Assembly: GCA_037576215.1 (NCBI GenBank)
Contig: JBANDB010000005.1
Span: forward strand, 1,364,001 to 1,428,000
DNA length: 64,000 nt
Origin: Armillaria gallica
Lineage: Eukaryota > Basidiomycota > Agaricomycetes > Agaricales > Physalacriaceae
Reading direction: 5' to 3'
The translations under genes were made by a program, and so were the position numbers. The notes beneath the pieces were generated by a model. That model had not been told where the DNA came from. It ran no database searches and saw nothing but the letters and a program-made list of their open reading frames with translations. Shown here in pieces: positions 47,101 through 58,759 of this stretch (position 1 is its first letter; each line of letters begins with the position of its first letter).

Positions 47101-48147
47101 ATTTCTCACTATAATTCCACACCAGCTGTTCAGATGAGAGACAAAACTGATACACCAGCTGGATGTACACCCTTACAATGGTTTTCATAATTATGTGGAA
47201 TTCCAATATTGAAAATCTATGTGGTCCTATTTGCACCACACATCGGCCCAGTGCTTCAAGTTTTTGTCGTTTCAGAACATGCTTTATATAGGCTTGATAT
47301 ATGCTATTGTATCTTATATGCTACTTGCTTTGAGCATGAAATACATCTAATTCTAGTAAACAGTGCCTATGGTGTCTGGTTGGCATACTTAGTCGCATCC
47401 GAAGTTCATATTAAAGAGCTTAAAGATCTAGAAGTAGACTTGTCAGTGACTCGATAGTCCTTAGTCACTGTCAATATATGTATACCCATCAGGTGGTAGA
47501 TGCTACAGCATGAGTCAGCTGCAAGGAAAAGGAGGAATGGTATACTCATACAAAGTGTCAGCAGATACCAGACTCTGCCGCTGCGATCGTGCAGTCGCTC
47601 CAGTACCAATGTCAGTGGTCATGGGAGAGGTAGAGTCCAATAATGGTCAGTGGCTCAGGGAAGCATGGGCACAGCAGCCTATCCTGTATGAGGGCATTAC
47701 ACCAGTAGCTGACCTGGAAGTGAGCGCTTGAGCACTGAGTGGACATGATGGCATCTGAGTCCTGACTTGAAAAGTATGTCTCGCTCCTGCCTGTATGGGA
47801 TTACACAGCATGCTATAGGAGCAAATAATTGTACAGTCAATAAATGTCATTTATTTCGCTGAAAACAGGACACAGTGTTGTAGAATAGATAGCACTCTTG
47901 TGGGGCATGACTGAGTGGTAGTAAGAGATTGAGCTGGGGCCCTGGGATCCAAATACAACCACATAAATTTTTCAAAACTGGATTCCACATAATTATGAAA
48001 ACCACTGTAAAACGTGTGTAACTTAACATTTTCAGGCAATATAATCAGAATACATTGTACCAATAAGTAAGACACAGGAAGAAAGTACCTCATTGTAAGA
48101 TAAAAGGTTCACCTGGTAACTTCGAAACGAGCTATTCTAACACTCAG
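47101..48147. other. No gene recognised
   Basis: CpG-poor sequence with short frames only; no repeat partner recognised. Confidence 0.3.
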
Positions 48148-49960
48148 ACAAGCCTATGCCCTGTGTCTTCGTCACGATTGCCAGACCCTCATACCTCAGG
48201 TCTTGGCAACCTGACTGCGACATGGGACTTCAGCTTGTTGGGGCCCGCCCCAAACCTGGCTTATTACTATGATATGTTGTTGAATATCTGTTATTTGTTT
48301 GGAGCCATTGCAACAGAGCAAAATGATTTTTATGAGTGCTATAAAGCTTTGTTCTGTTACTTCTGTAAGCTATATAATGAATGGGTAGGGACTCCCATGA
48401 TTTGGGTGATCATTGTTAATAGTTGTCATTACTTGCAGGAGAGAGGGAGATATATATTCTGGCTCTTATGTCCCTGACTTAGATATCTGACATGGTGGGC
48501 AGCTATGGTTGTCATTTGAACTCTGGTAATTTCTATAAGACTTACATTCATTGATATTCAATGCTCATTGTCAACTTGTTGCTCAATCATTGCTCATTGC
48601 ATGATACTAACATTGTTGCTATAGCATGTATAAATAGTCTCAGTTGAAGCTCAGTTAGGAGCCTGTCACACCAATGATGTGCTGTGGGGAGAGTAGAGGC
48701 TTGGTAGAGTTAGCAAATTGAAACTTACCTGGCCTGCACTGTGGTATGGCAATGGCTGTTTTTGACATGGTAACTGGATAAGCATGTCATAGCTGAATTG
48801 TTAAAGTCAAAACCCTCTGGAGCACCTCACATGCTGTCATCCCATCTTCTTGCTTGTCATTTCAACAATCCCCTTCTTGGATATTATAACTATTAGTTCA
48901 TTTCCATGTTTTAGTTATTACTTATGTTTAGGGATATGCATTATACCATTACAAATATGACTGTAGACTGTATAAGAATTATTGGCCATGGTATAGTATG
49001 GTTGATGTCATATCCATACCATGTTCATACTATTTTCTGTATATAGATATCTGGTGCCAAAGGGTGAGTATTATGCACTTCTTTTAGGTCATAGGTACTA
49101 ACCTTTATGGCATAAGATAGTCTTCTGTCCCTCCCTCAATGACCATATTCAAACCATATGAATACCACCATATTTTAGATCATTAAAGTTGGCCACAGTA
49201 CAGACCCATACCTGTATACACTATACATAACTACCATACTACAGATATAGTACACATCCCTACTTATATTCCCTTGCTTCCTCAGACTTTAAAGTAGTAT
49301 GTATATATTGTATTTTGTACTCATCACCTCAGCTTGTTGCTTTACATGGACAGAAAAAGGCTGAGTTGAGCTGTTCTGTATTTCTTGTATTTATGTCTTA
49401 CTTATATCTCATAGCATAGTATAGCACATATTCTTACAGGTAATATCATCAGCTTATTGTTCTATGTGGACAGAGAAAGGCTGAGCATAGCACATATTCT
49501 TGCATAATTGGTCTCCTTGCCACTTCTAACTGCTGTAGAAAGGCTTGAGCCTTGTCAAAGCCTCATAATAAGCAAATTATGGCATAGTCAGTACATGTAT
49601 ATGTTTTACCTGTCCTTGGATGGTCTCCTGGCTTCTATTCCTATCTGCTAATTTGTCATTTGATGTTTGATGTTGCACAATGCTTGTTGAACTTGCTCAA
49701 TACTCACTTTGTAGCCAATAGCATGCGTAGTTGGTGAACAGTCTATATTCAGTGAGTACTGGGTGCCAGCCATGCCAATTATGTGTCATGGGGGAATTGC
49801 AGAGACAGCAGCATAGTGAAATTAAAGCTCATTGCTGTAGAGAAGCAGCAATGATGGCAGTGCAACAGAATTGAAACTCAGCCGGAATTGGCCAGGGTAT
49901 GGCAATGGCCAGAAAATTCAAAGTCAGCTTATTATGTCAGCTACCTGTCTTAATATATAG
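48148..49960. repeat. Tandem repeat unit A
   Basis: Head-to-tail with unit B. Starts ACAAGCCTATGCCC and ends TTAATATATAG. Shared landmarks with unit B: GTCACGATTGCCAGACCCTC, CCTCTGGAGCACC, GGACAGAGAAAGGCTGAG, ATTCAAAGTC. Contains a hAT-like MITE (48929-49262) missing from unit B. Frames of about 100 codons near its start occur in both units but have no coding character. Confidence 0.8.
48929..49262. mobile_element. hAT-like MITE in unit A
   Basis: 334 bp. Ends TAGGGATATG and (reverse complement) TAGGGATGTG; 8-bp target duplication CTTATGTT / CTTATATT (one transition). The unit-B counterpart near 50995 carries the empty site ..GTACTTACATTC.., which confirms the insertion. Confidence 0.75.
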
Positions 49961-51842
49961 ACAAGCCTATGCCCCATGTCTTTGTCACGATTGCCAGACC
50001 CTCGTACCTCAGGTCCTGGCAACCTGACTGCGACACAGGACTTTGGCTTGTTGGGGCCCACCCCAAACCTGGCTTATTACTATGATATGTTGTTAAATCT
50101 CTGTTATTTCTTTGGAGCCATTGCAATGGAGCATAATGGTTTTTATAAGTGCCATAAAGCTTTGTACTGTTACTTCTGTAGTAAGCCATGTAATGAACAG
50201 GTAGGGACTCCCATAATTTGGATGCTCATTGTTAATAGCTGTCACTACACAGGATTGACACAGAAGGGCAGGAGAGATATATAGTCTGGTTCTTATGTCC
50301 CTTACTTGGATATCTGACATGGTGGGCTACCATGGTCACCATTTGAGCTCTGATGATTTCTATGAGACTTACATCCATTCACATTCAACGCTCATTGCTC
50401 AATGCTTATTGCTTGATACTTGCTTTGTTGCTATAGTGTGCATAAGTAGTCTAAGTTGAAGCTCAGTTAGTATCACAATGGCTGTTTATGACATGGTAAC
50501 TGGGTAAGCCTGTAATAGCTGAATTGTTGAAGTCCAATCTCTCTTAGGGATGCCCACCATACTGTATATGGTTATGACAAAAGGTCTTGATGATATGGTA
50601 TGGGTTTGGCCCATATACCATACTGTACTGATCCTGTATACCATATACAGGTGGCATTTAACAGCATAGTGACCTATCTTGGGTGAGATTTGTCATCAAA
50701 ATGTTATATTTCATTAATTGCTCACTACATGTGCAAAAGAATAGGCATACAACCCAATTCAACCTACCCAATGCCCATAAAAATACAGCTGTAAAAATCC
50801 AATTCCAGAGCACTGACAGTACAGGTACAGGTCCATATATACAGTACCCATATCCACTATATGTATGAGCATGGTGGGCACCCCTAATCCCTCTGGAGCA
50901 CCCTGCACACTGTTCTCTTATCTTTGTGCCTGTCATTGCAATAATTCACTTCTTTGACATTTTGACTGTTAGTTCATTTCCATGTTTTAGTCAGTACTTA
51001 CATTCTCTTGCAATTCCCTTGCCTGCTCAGACTTTAGAGGACTGTTTGATTTCAACTATAGCTTCATGGGGTGTTACATGTTATGCTTTATAGGCAAATT
51101 GTCATAGCTTCATTCACTGAAATATGAAAGGAAGTTATCATATATAGTGTCTCCAGTGACAGCCAGCTGCCAAAAATTCCCAAATTTGGCCAATACTGTC
51201 TCTCAGAAGGGCTTGCTACATGTTAATGAATTACTGAGAGCTTCACTTCACAGGTTCCTGTTATGTGTTACATGAATCAATGGTTGAAATTGAACAGTAG
51301 TATATATACTTCATATTTTGTATCTGTCACCTCAGCTGGTTGCTCTACATGGACAGAGAAAGGCTGAGTATAGCTCATATTCTTATATGAATAGTCTCCT
51401 TGCCATTTCTACTGCTGGGGAGAAGGCTTGTAATAAGCAAATTATGACATAGTCAGTATATGTATAACAATAGTATATGCATCACCTGTCCTTGAATGGT
51501 CTCCTGGCCCCTAATTCTATCTGCTAATTTTTCTGTTGTTCACTTGTTGCTCAATGCTTGTTGTTTAATACTTGCTTTGGAGCCTACAGTGTACTGTTGA
51601 CTCCTGTCAGCATGCATAGTTGGTCAATAGTCTATTTTCAGTGAGTACTTGGTGCCAGCCATGCCAATGATGTGCCATGGGAGGCAGCAACACAGCAAAA
51701 TTGAAGCTTATCGCTGTAGAGAGGCGGCAGTGATGGCAGTGCAACATAATTGAAACTCAGCCAGATTATGCCAGGGGATGGCAATGGCTGGAGAATTCAA
51801 AGTCCACTATATTTATCATCATTGACCTGTATTAATATATAG
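49961..51842. repeat. Tandem repeat unit B
   Basis: Second copy, offset about 1813 bp from unit A at its start and about 1881 bp at its end. Contains its own MITE (50545-50886). Without the MITEs the two units are about 1.47 and 1.53 kb. Confidence 0.8.
50545..50886. mobile_element. hAT-like MITE in unit B
   Basis: 342 bp. Termini TAGGGATGCCCACCAT and (reverse complement) TAGGGGTGCCCACCAT; 8-bp target duplication ATCTCTCT / ATCCCTCT. Unit A has the unoccupied site AACCCTCTGG near 48812. The interior is rich in ATGGTATATGG-type palindromes. Confidence 0.78.
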
Positions 51843-52630
51843 ATAGAAGATCCAGTATTCTACCTGGTAGACCAAGAGTCCAGGCTGTGCCTCACATGGT
51901 GTAATCACCTGGCATTCTGGCAGAAGATATCCAATCACCTGGTGGTGATCTAGTATGATCGATCGACCTGGTAGCCATGGATGAGATAATACCTGCCAAG
52001 TAGAGTGTTCATCCTCACTAGGCTGGGTCAGCAAGCATATTAGTCAGTAGTAAAAGGATTGGCAATAGTGTATCAGTAGGATAGTATAAATACAGGTCAT
52101 GTATCTAGTGGGAAAGCAGGTTTCTGACCCCCCAGAACACTACCAGGCGAATAGTACAGGTTTTTAATTGGTTAAGAGCTTTGAGTTGTAGACTCACCTG
52201 GAATAGAAAGATTGTGACCTGGTCACTTCATGTGTGCAAGAACCGACAAGCAAGCAAACAGTATTAAGCTAGAAACAGAAAGTCAGACCCAAGAAATAGT
52301 TCAGAACCAGTCAGTGTGTTTTAAGTTGCAACCAGGCAGCCAGCATGAGTTCAGAACCTGCACCAGGCAGATATTCTGTATCAGTTTAAGTTTGTGTTCA
52401 GTAACATGTTGAACTTAGAGTGGACATTGCAATATATCCTTTATACAAACCATATACATTGCACCAGGAACTAGTAAACTACAGTACAAAGTGTTGTAAC
52501 CTGGTATAACATACCTACCTTCAAACCACAATTACTGAGTGTTTGTGTAGTGTGTAGTGTGGAGCACATCGCATCTATATAGGTGCCCAGCACCTTTCAA
52601 AACTAGAAACCCTCTAAAGAAAAACAACTA
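51843..52630. other. No gene recognised; possibly an old LTR-like repeat
   Basis: Contains recurrent CACCTGG/ACCAGG words (51870-52500) and a TATAAATA at about 52083, resembling a solo LTR or promoter, but no partner copy is visible. Confidence 0.25.
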
Positions 52631-52641
52631 TCCCAATACAG

Positions 52642-52878
52642 AGAATCGAATTCCAAGGTGGTGTTCTTATCTATTACAGACAAGTGAATGGTACCTGACT
52701 TCACACCATGTGAATCTAACAGGAACAGGTTTCCAAATATACTACTGACTAGCATGTGCAGAGGTCTGAAAATCAACAGATACCCTGGCTTTGGAAGGTC
52801 ACATTGAGCAGACACATGCACCCTAAATAAAAAGACACAGACATATATTTTTTATTGGGATGTGGGGAATTGAACCCC
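52642..52878 (-). repeat. Cluster 4 of tRNA-like B-box units (2)
   Basis: B-box-like sequences at 52642-52654 and 52864-52878 (222 bp apart). The second has the upstream block GGATCGTATTGTCC and closes GGAT with ATCC. The order corresponds to the last two units of cluster 1. Confidence 0.5.
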
Positions 52879-53333
52879 AAGCTATAGCAACAGGCATTGG
52901 ACAATACGATCCACATGAGTTTTGCAGGCAATGGTCATCGTAGTAAGAAAGGAACAAGTAGGAAACACAGAAAATGCCACACAGCAGTAACACAGCAGGG
53001 AGACAGAGGGAAGTACTACATCAGGGACATGGAGAAACATGCATAAGTGGCGCAACCCCTGTTTTCTGCAGCAGACACTATGGGTACTGTCTGTCGAAGC
53101 AAATGCGTCTAGAGAATCTAACGACACCATGAGATATGCTCAGAGGTTATTCGAGGGAGAGTGGCCAAGGTATCGCAAAGGGGACACTCAACCGTCCTGA
53201 CCCATATTTTTGACTCCGGAATCATCCAGATTGGATTCGCTTGTACACCATCCATTGAAAAAGGCGCTCCCTGAGCAACCTGCGATACTCTCAAGAGGCC
53301 ATTGGAGTGTGAAGGGGCAATATTCAGCAATCG

Positions 53334-55294
53334 TATGGGCATAATAGCATGTAAAAATTCAGATGGACACAAGCACTCTCCTTCCAGTCACAAGTTACTG
53401 ATAAGTGCATAAGTTAGCATCTTCCCACAGCTTATGCGCCTTTCTATAGATAAGGGTCATGTCATTCATTGTCAATTACTGTAAATGTCTGGACAAGATC
53501 AGCGGGGACCTGGGAGCAGGATGGATGAGCAGAGGACGATTTGGTTGAACAGGCCAAATTATTCAGGCACATAGAATTCTGCATTTGCATTTGTGTGCAT
53601 GCATTTGCATTTTCATGCATGCATTTGTCATGTCTGCGTGAGCATGACATGGATGCATTTGTTGGGCATCTTGTGCATTTGGAGTCACTTACAGACACCT
53701 GTAAAATCATCTCATTAGCTACAGTGTAAGTAGGACTTACTACCTACCAGATTTATACCCTGTATGACATTGATACCGGCCATAATTGACTTTCTTCGTC
53801 ATGGTAGACTCTCTGTACATTTGAATTCGTTGATTTTGGAGCTGTACTTTTAAATGTAAGAGCGGTCAGAGGTTTTAAGAGGTGTTAGAGGTCATGAGGT
53901 ATGATAATCTTTGGTAAAGACTATGGTACCATGACCATTCTGTCATGGAACAAGCTCAAGAAACTGAGCCAAATCCTGGCTCGAAAAGGATACCTTGGCT
54001 ATGCACAACTAGAATACATCATAACAATGCAATATGTGCATAGAGTGAGCGACTAAAAGCAAATACGGGTGGGAGAAATCGAAGCGATCATAAGTCAACT
54101 AGTTCAACTCAGACTTGAACGCATCAAACGCACTGAACGCAGATTTGTCACAACACTGTCACACACTTGCGTTTAATTTCAGACGCATGCGTTTTCAAAA
54201 GGAACACATGCATGGACTATCTTAACGCATGCGTTCAATGTTTCGGCTCATGTGTGACTTATTTTTGAGATGCGTGAGTCTTTGTGTTGATTTTAGAGGT
54301 GCCTGATTTACTCAAAGTTGAGAAAAGCGAAGGGCTCACAAGTAGTTCAGTATAAAATGGTACCATAGTCATTGTGAAACTAGAACTTACTAACATTCAT
54401 GTATTTATATCCTTTATAAATAATTCCCCTTCGTTCTTAAGTCATAGTAAGTCACAGAGATATTTCCAGGAAACTCAGAAAAGTATGTCATTATTCAACA
54501 GAAAACATAATTAACCAGTATCGTTGAAATGGTACTGACTATCAGGATACCATGCATCTAAATGCATTGATGGGCCTACAAACGTATGCAAGTTGAACTC
54601 ATGCAAACGCAGATGAACGCAGATGAACGCATGCATGCAGATGTCAAACACAGAATTTTCTTGGCCCGAATTATTCGGTGGTTACCATCGTCGTGGTCAA
54701 GCCGGGGCGGTCCGAGCTCCTTTGAGCTTCTGATTTTTCTACCTTGGCTGTTTCTTCATTGCCGTTTCCAGGTTCCCGCAGTGAAGTCAGATGAATTTTT
54801 CATCTTCTGTGCTTTGTGTGCAGTGTTTATTCCTCAGTAGTTGGCAACACTTGATATTGAGGTGTGTACATCTTGACTCTTTTGTGCAATGATTTATTTT
54901 CGAACTACATACCCACTGTAAACCCTAGATTTCAATGCTCTGCGACTGTGACTACGAGTCGGTGATAAATGGTGTTCAAGGAGAAAATCTGGGAGAGTTC
55001 AAGGCCCAAGGGTTTGTGATATAGCGTGCTGAACAGCGTAATAGGTACTGTGATTTGTTCTTTCCCTGTCAATTGGTACGGTAGATAACGATCTCGATCA
55101 GGTATCCCAGATCCGGACTGCGGAACAGAGGCACAGATAAATGACAGTCTAGATCCTGGACACGAACTTGTAGGGGAAAAGACCCTTAACTTGCGGGGGA
55201 AGTCAAGGAGACAAGTTCACTTGTGTACTTATAAGGAACTTGGACCGGAAAAAAGATGACTTGCTCCTACCTGAATTTTTACATGCTATTATAT
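53334..55294. mobile_element. Transposon with TATGGGCGTAATA-type ends, copy 1
   Basis: Left end TATGGGCATAATAGCATG then TAAAAATTCAG; the right end is its inverse (CTGAATTTTTACATGCTATTA ends near 55290). Just inside both ends are repeated CAAGTT/AACTTG words, a subterminal repeat pattern. It holds a nested 1.1-kb element at 53565-54667. The outermost bases on the right merge with the next element. Confidence 0.6.
53565..54667. mobile_element. GCATGC-rich DNA element, second copy (nested)
   Basis: 1103 bp with ends AGGCACATAGAATTCTGC and (reverse complement) GGGCCAAGAAAATTCTG, as on the element at 43018-44531. The 9-bp flanks are AAATTATTC (53556-53564) and GAATTATTC (54668-54676). Subterminal GCATGC, TTTGCATT and AACGCAGATG repeats. 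No ORF comparable with that of the first copy. Confidence 0.65.
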
Positions 55295-56291
55295 GGGCGT
55301 AATACTGTCCGGAAAATCAGATGGGGCCGAGCATGCACACAAGATATGATATTGGATACATTCAGGTGCAAGTTATTTCTTTTCAGGCACAAGTTACCAT
55401 TCTATCCTCTAATATACTCAACGAGATTAAAATTCATGCTCAAGTTGCGACATCTCTGCCCATAATTTTTATCACAAGTCAGGGACTTGTCCTTTTTAGC
55501 GCAAGTTTTATCCTCTCTTGGCAACAATCACAAGTTGACCCTACATCGTTTCTTTTGAAGACATTATTTCTCAGTATTTGGTTCAGGGTAATGCATAAGC
55601 GAGTCTCCGAGTCTCCGTTTTGAAATTCCCTCTCAAATATGCCTGGTTTTAGTGTTGCATCCATGTGTTTAGGCCTTAATGCGAGGCAGTATCTATTCTG
55701 ATGGCTATTTAAGCTTCTGCCTATGACAATGTAGATCAATTAGGCTCAGACTAATCTCACGTAGCTTAAAATATGCTGCGGTGAAGTGTTTCAAAGTAAA
55801 ATATTATCTACAGCCTTGATATCTTCCATGGATAATATAACTGTTTATTGATTAACTATGCTACAAAAAAGGATCAATACACTACAGAAGATTCATAGAA
55901 TATCCCCTATAAATACTTGCACTGACCTTTCGAAGTATTTAGCGAATGCTCAGATTTGAGCAACGTTGCTCGATTTGTGCTCGATCTGCGTGATGTGGCC
56001 GCCGGCTTAGTTTGCCGAAAGCCCGGCATGCCCGATATGGCTACACTGAATTATGCCGAAACGCGACTGGGAAACTTGAAATATCTCCCACTTGCGCGAG
56101 ATTGACCGTTCAACTGCTTGCTTGCGCATCTTCGAGACAGCTGCTCTGTACTTGCGCATATAGTCACTGTGCATTCCAAGCTTGTAGGAATTCGTGGTAC
56201 AGAAGGAACTTGTGTAAGTCATCCATTTAAACAGCTTGTGTTCGAAATACAGAGGACTGAACTCTATTTTCCGGACAGTATTACGCCCATA
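55292..56291. mobile_element. Transposon with TATGGGCGTAATA-type ends, copy 2
   Basis: About 1 kb. The left end TATGGGCGTAATACTGTCCG (continuing GAAAA) is exactly inverted at 56268-56291. A second TATTACGCCCAT follows directly outside the right end. No transposase visible. Confidence 0.65.
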
Positions 56292-56348
56292 CTATTACGC
56301 CCATGCAGTCGCATAGGAAGAGACAAAGAGAAGGACCGAACACATATT

Positions 56349-57119
56349 TATGGGCGTAATAGCATGTAAAGATTAAGGTGGGTGCAAGTTGACTTTGTCT
56401 GGCTGCAAGTTAGTTTTTAAGTGCGCAAGTTCATGTCCCCCCACAAGTTAGGTTGTTTTTGGGTTCGGACCACTGGGAGTCAGAGACCCCAGAGTCCGGA
56501 GTTAGGACAATGTGGCTCAGCAGGCCGATATTTTTTCGCCGCGAGCCTTTCCTCCGTGGTCCGAACTCCTCCAGCGAATTCATCTGACTTACCTTTTATT
56601 CATCTCTATTTCATGCAACAAACTCACATTTAACTCCCTTTGGTCACTGGTGTCTGGTCTCAGAATTTAAGGTTCCTTAGAAGCAGGCCATCCTTACGGG
56701 TTCGGTATGCATGTCTTTTGCGCGAGTGATATATCTTGAAACTGGCATATCTTTCGACGCCGTCCGGATGGTCAAAACTGAATTCAAAGACTTTGCACTG
56801 TAGAGATTGAAAGCAGACGATAAATTAAAATCAGTGAGATGCACTGAGAACGAAATTCTAAGAAGGTAGGGGGTTTGCAATATGACTGGCTTGTCCGCGT
56901 GGGTTTGGCATAGGTACCGTATTCCTTTCTGGAATTTCGAATTCATACAATACATAACAAATGATTAGTACCCGGCCGGCTCAAGAGAGATATACATATC
57001 ATGGCCCCGATCTTACTCCAAAAGTATACCCTACAGCGAACTTGCACCCCAAAAACCAACTTGTGTCCAAAAAAATACACTTGCGCCTATCCGATTTATT
57101 ACACGCTATTACGCCCATA
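56349..57119. mobile_element. Transposon with TATGGGCGTAATA-type ends, copy 3
   Basis: 771 bp. Ends TATGGGCGTAATAGCATG and (reverse complement) TATGGGCGTAATAGCGTG. Subterminal GCAAGTT repeats on the left (near 56385, 56403, 56427, 56441) and ACTTG repeats on the right (57038-57085). TA at both extreme ends may be the target duplication. Confidence 0.7.
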
Positions 57120-57340
57120 CATATTCGAGCTTCTATGCTGACTGCACACATGTGACGAAGTCAGGCCGGGCCGGCAAATCTCTAAACTGGTCCTGGACGA
57201 GAAATCCTTGAGCGCAGAAGTGGGTGCATTGGATACGGAAGTTTCCGTCAAAAATAAAATAAATCAAAAAGTACATACAGCTAATTAGTATCGATTGCTA
57301 CACCTACCGAAAAAGGATACTCCCGTGATTATGGAATGTA

Positions 57341-57824
57341 GGGGATCGAACCCTAAGGCGACGCAGCAGAGTTAGCCGTCGGAATATTTAACCCATAGCA
57401 CATCATACTCAGGTTCCCAATACACATACTGACGGTAGAATGTTGCCTCGTACAGCTCGGAGTCTAGGATTGAAGTGGAATCGTCTGCTGAAACACTAAA
57501 AGCGACACATGACTCCACGGATTTCCGATTATCATTTCTGATGCCGGGAATCGAACCTCAGGACGTGTTGTTAGCCACCGTCCCAGACGGCGATTTTGGA
57601 TTAGCATCGATGTCCCTGGAGTTATTATAACGTACCTAACTTGGAATGAAAGCTCGACAGTTCACTAGGAGGTGAACATCGCCGGAAAACATCGAGAAAT
57701 TTTTGCGTGTAGTGATGGTCCGCAATAACCTCCCTTTCGGAGGGTGGCACTAGGGATGAGATATGAGCCCTAAGTAAAAAGACTTGCTTACTGTATCCCC
57801 CCCATTCAGGGTATCGAACTCCCC
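57341..57824 (-). repeat. Cluster 5 of tRNA-like B-box units (3), CpG intact
   Basis: B-box-like sequences at 57341-57353, 57546-57557 and 57809-57824. The first forms a perfect 5-bp T-arm stem (TAGGG/CCCTA around TTCGATC). Upstream A-box-like words: CCGACGGCTAACTC, GACGGTGGCTAACAAC, GTACGACGGCTATG. They are not CpG-depleted, unlike clusters 1-4. Confidence 0.5.
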
Positions 57825-58299
57825 GTGGCACATAGCCGTCGTACGACATGATCCGTATAGAAACTCTCCATCTCAAATCATCCATAAAGCATCCATGATA
57901 GCCTTCTTGCAACGCTACTCCGTGCTTGCTAGACTCCTCATCATTCCGATAGGGCTTGGGAAAATAGAACGGGCCCGAGATGCATTAAGCCAGAGAGATA
58001 GACAGAAAATGCTGACATACCCGGATTTTCGATAAGACGAGAATCCAAATCTCTGCAAAAATTTAGGCCTTGACTGTTTTCAGCTACACTTATAGTCATC
58101 GGGGGATGTACGTTGTCTTGTGAAGTGAGTACCTTGGGGCACCCCACGGAAACTCGTTCACATCAAATTCATGTGGCTGTTTTCAGAAAGAGAATGCGTG
58201 CACCGCTCGTTAGTAATCCAGCAAAACAAAGACAGTCCGGAAGGCCCATACCCGACTTGAAGAAAAAAAGCGTGCTGGATATTTCACCACAGTGATATC

Positions 58300-58717
58300 G
58301 GGAATCGAACCCTAACCCACAGCCGCATGCTATTAGATCATACTATCCCTACATCCAGAAGACAAAGAATAGAAGCTTAGCAGAAGAGTTTATTTGCCAA
58401 GGTTGACTGATCCTTGACCGGTTTGAAGACACAATATAAAAGTCTTCCATACCAACGCCTTAGGCTATTTACAAAGGCAGAACTAAGTGGGGAAAGGAGC
58501 TCTGAGTTGAGCTAGGGGCATCGAGTGACGATTCTTGATTCTTGACTGTCGCATATCGATGTTGTCCTCACAATGTTTTCTAAAGACCCGTGCACGTGGA
58601 TCGCACCCAGTCCCAGAAAAACGGAATCGAGCATAGGTTTTCCATAAAAGCAACACCATACGTTGAAAGAAAACACATTCGTTCCCTTGCTCAATTTGGA
58701 TGTGGGGAATTGAACCC
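58300..58717 (-). repeat. Cluster 6 of tRNA-like B-box units (2)
   Basis: B-box-like sequences at 58300-58312 and 58704-58717. The second can fold with a 7-bp acceptor-like stem: GGAT(C)GTG near 58757 with CACATCC near 58700, one bulged base, comparable with the 52.86 and 40.95 kb units. Confidence 0.5.
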
Positions 58718-58759
58718 GGAGCCGCAAGCAATAGCCGGTGGACAACACGATCCCCGCAA

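Noticed and set aside
48163..50284. Two similar ~100-codon ORFs (48163-48477 and 49976-50284)
   Set aside because: They lie at the same place in tandem units A and B; similarity reflects the DNA duplication, with indels that ignore codon phase and no domain.
40112..58717. Ordinary tRNA genes
   Set aside because: Good T-arm/B-box words but only about 55 nt from possible acceptor to acceptor, no anticodon arm, incomplete acceptor stems.
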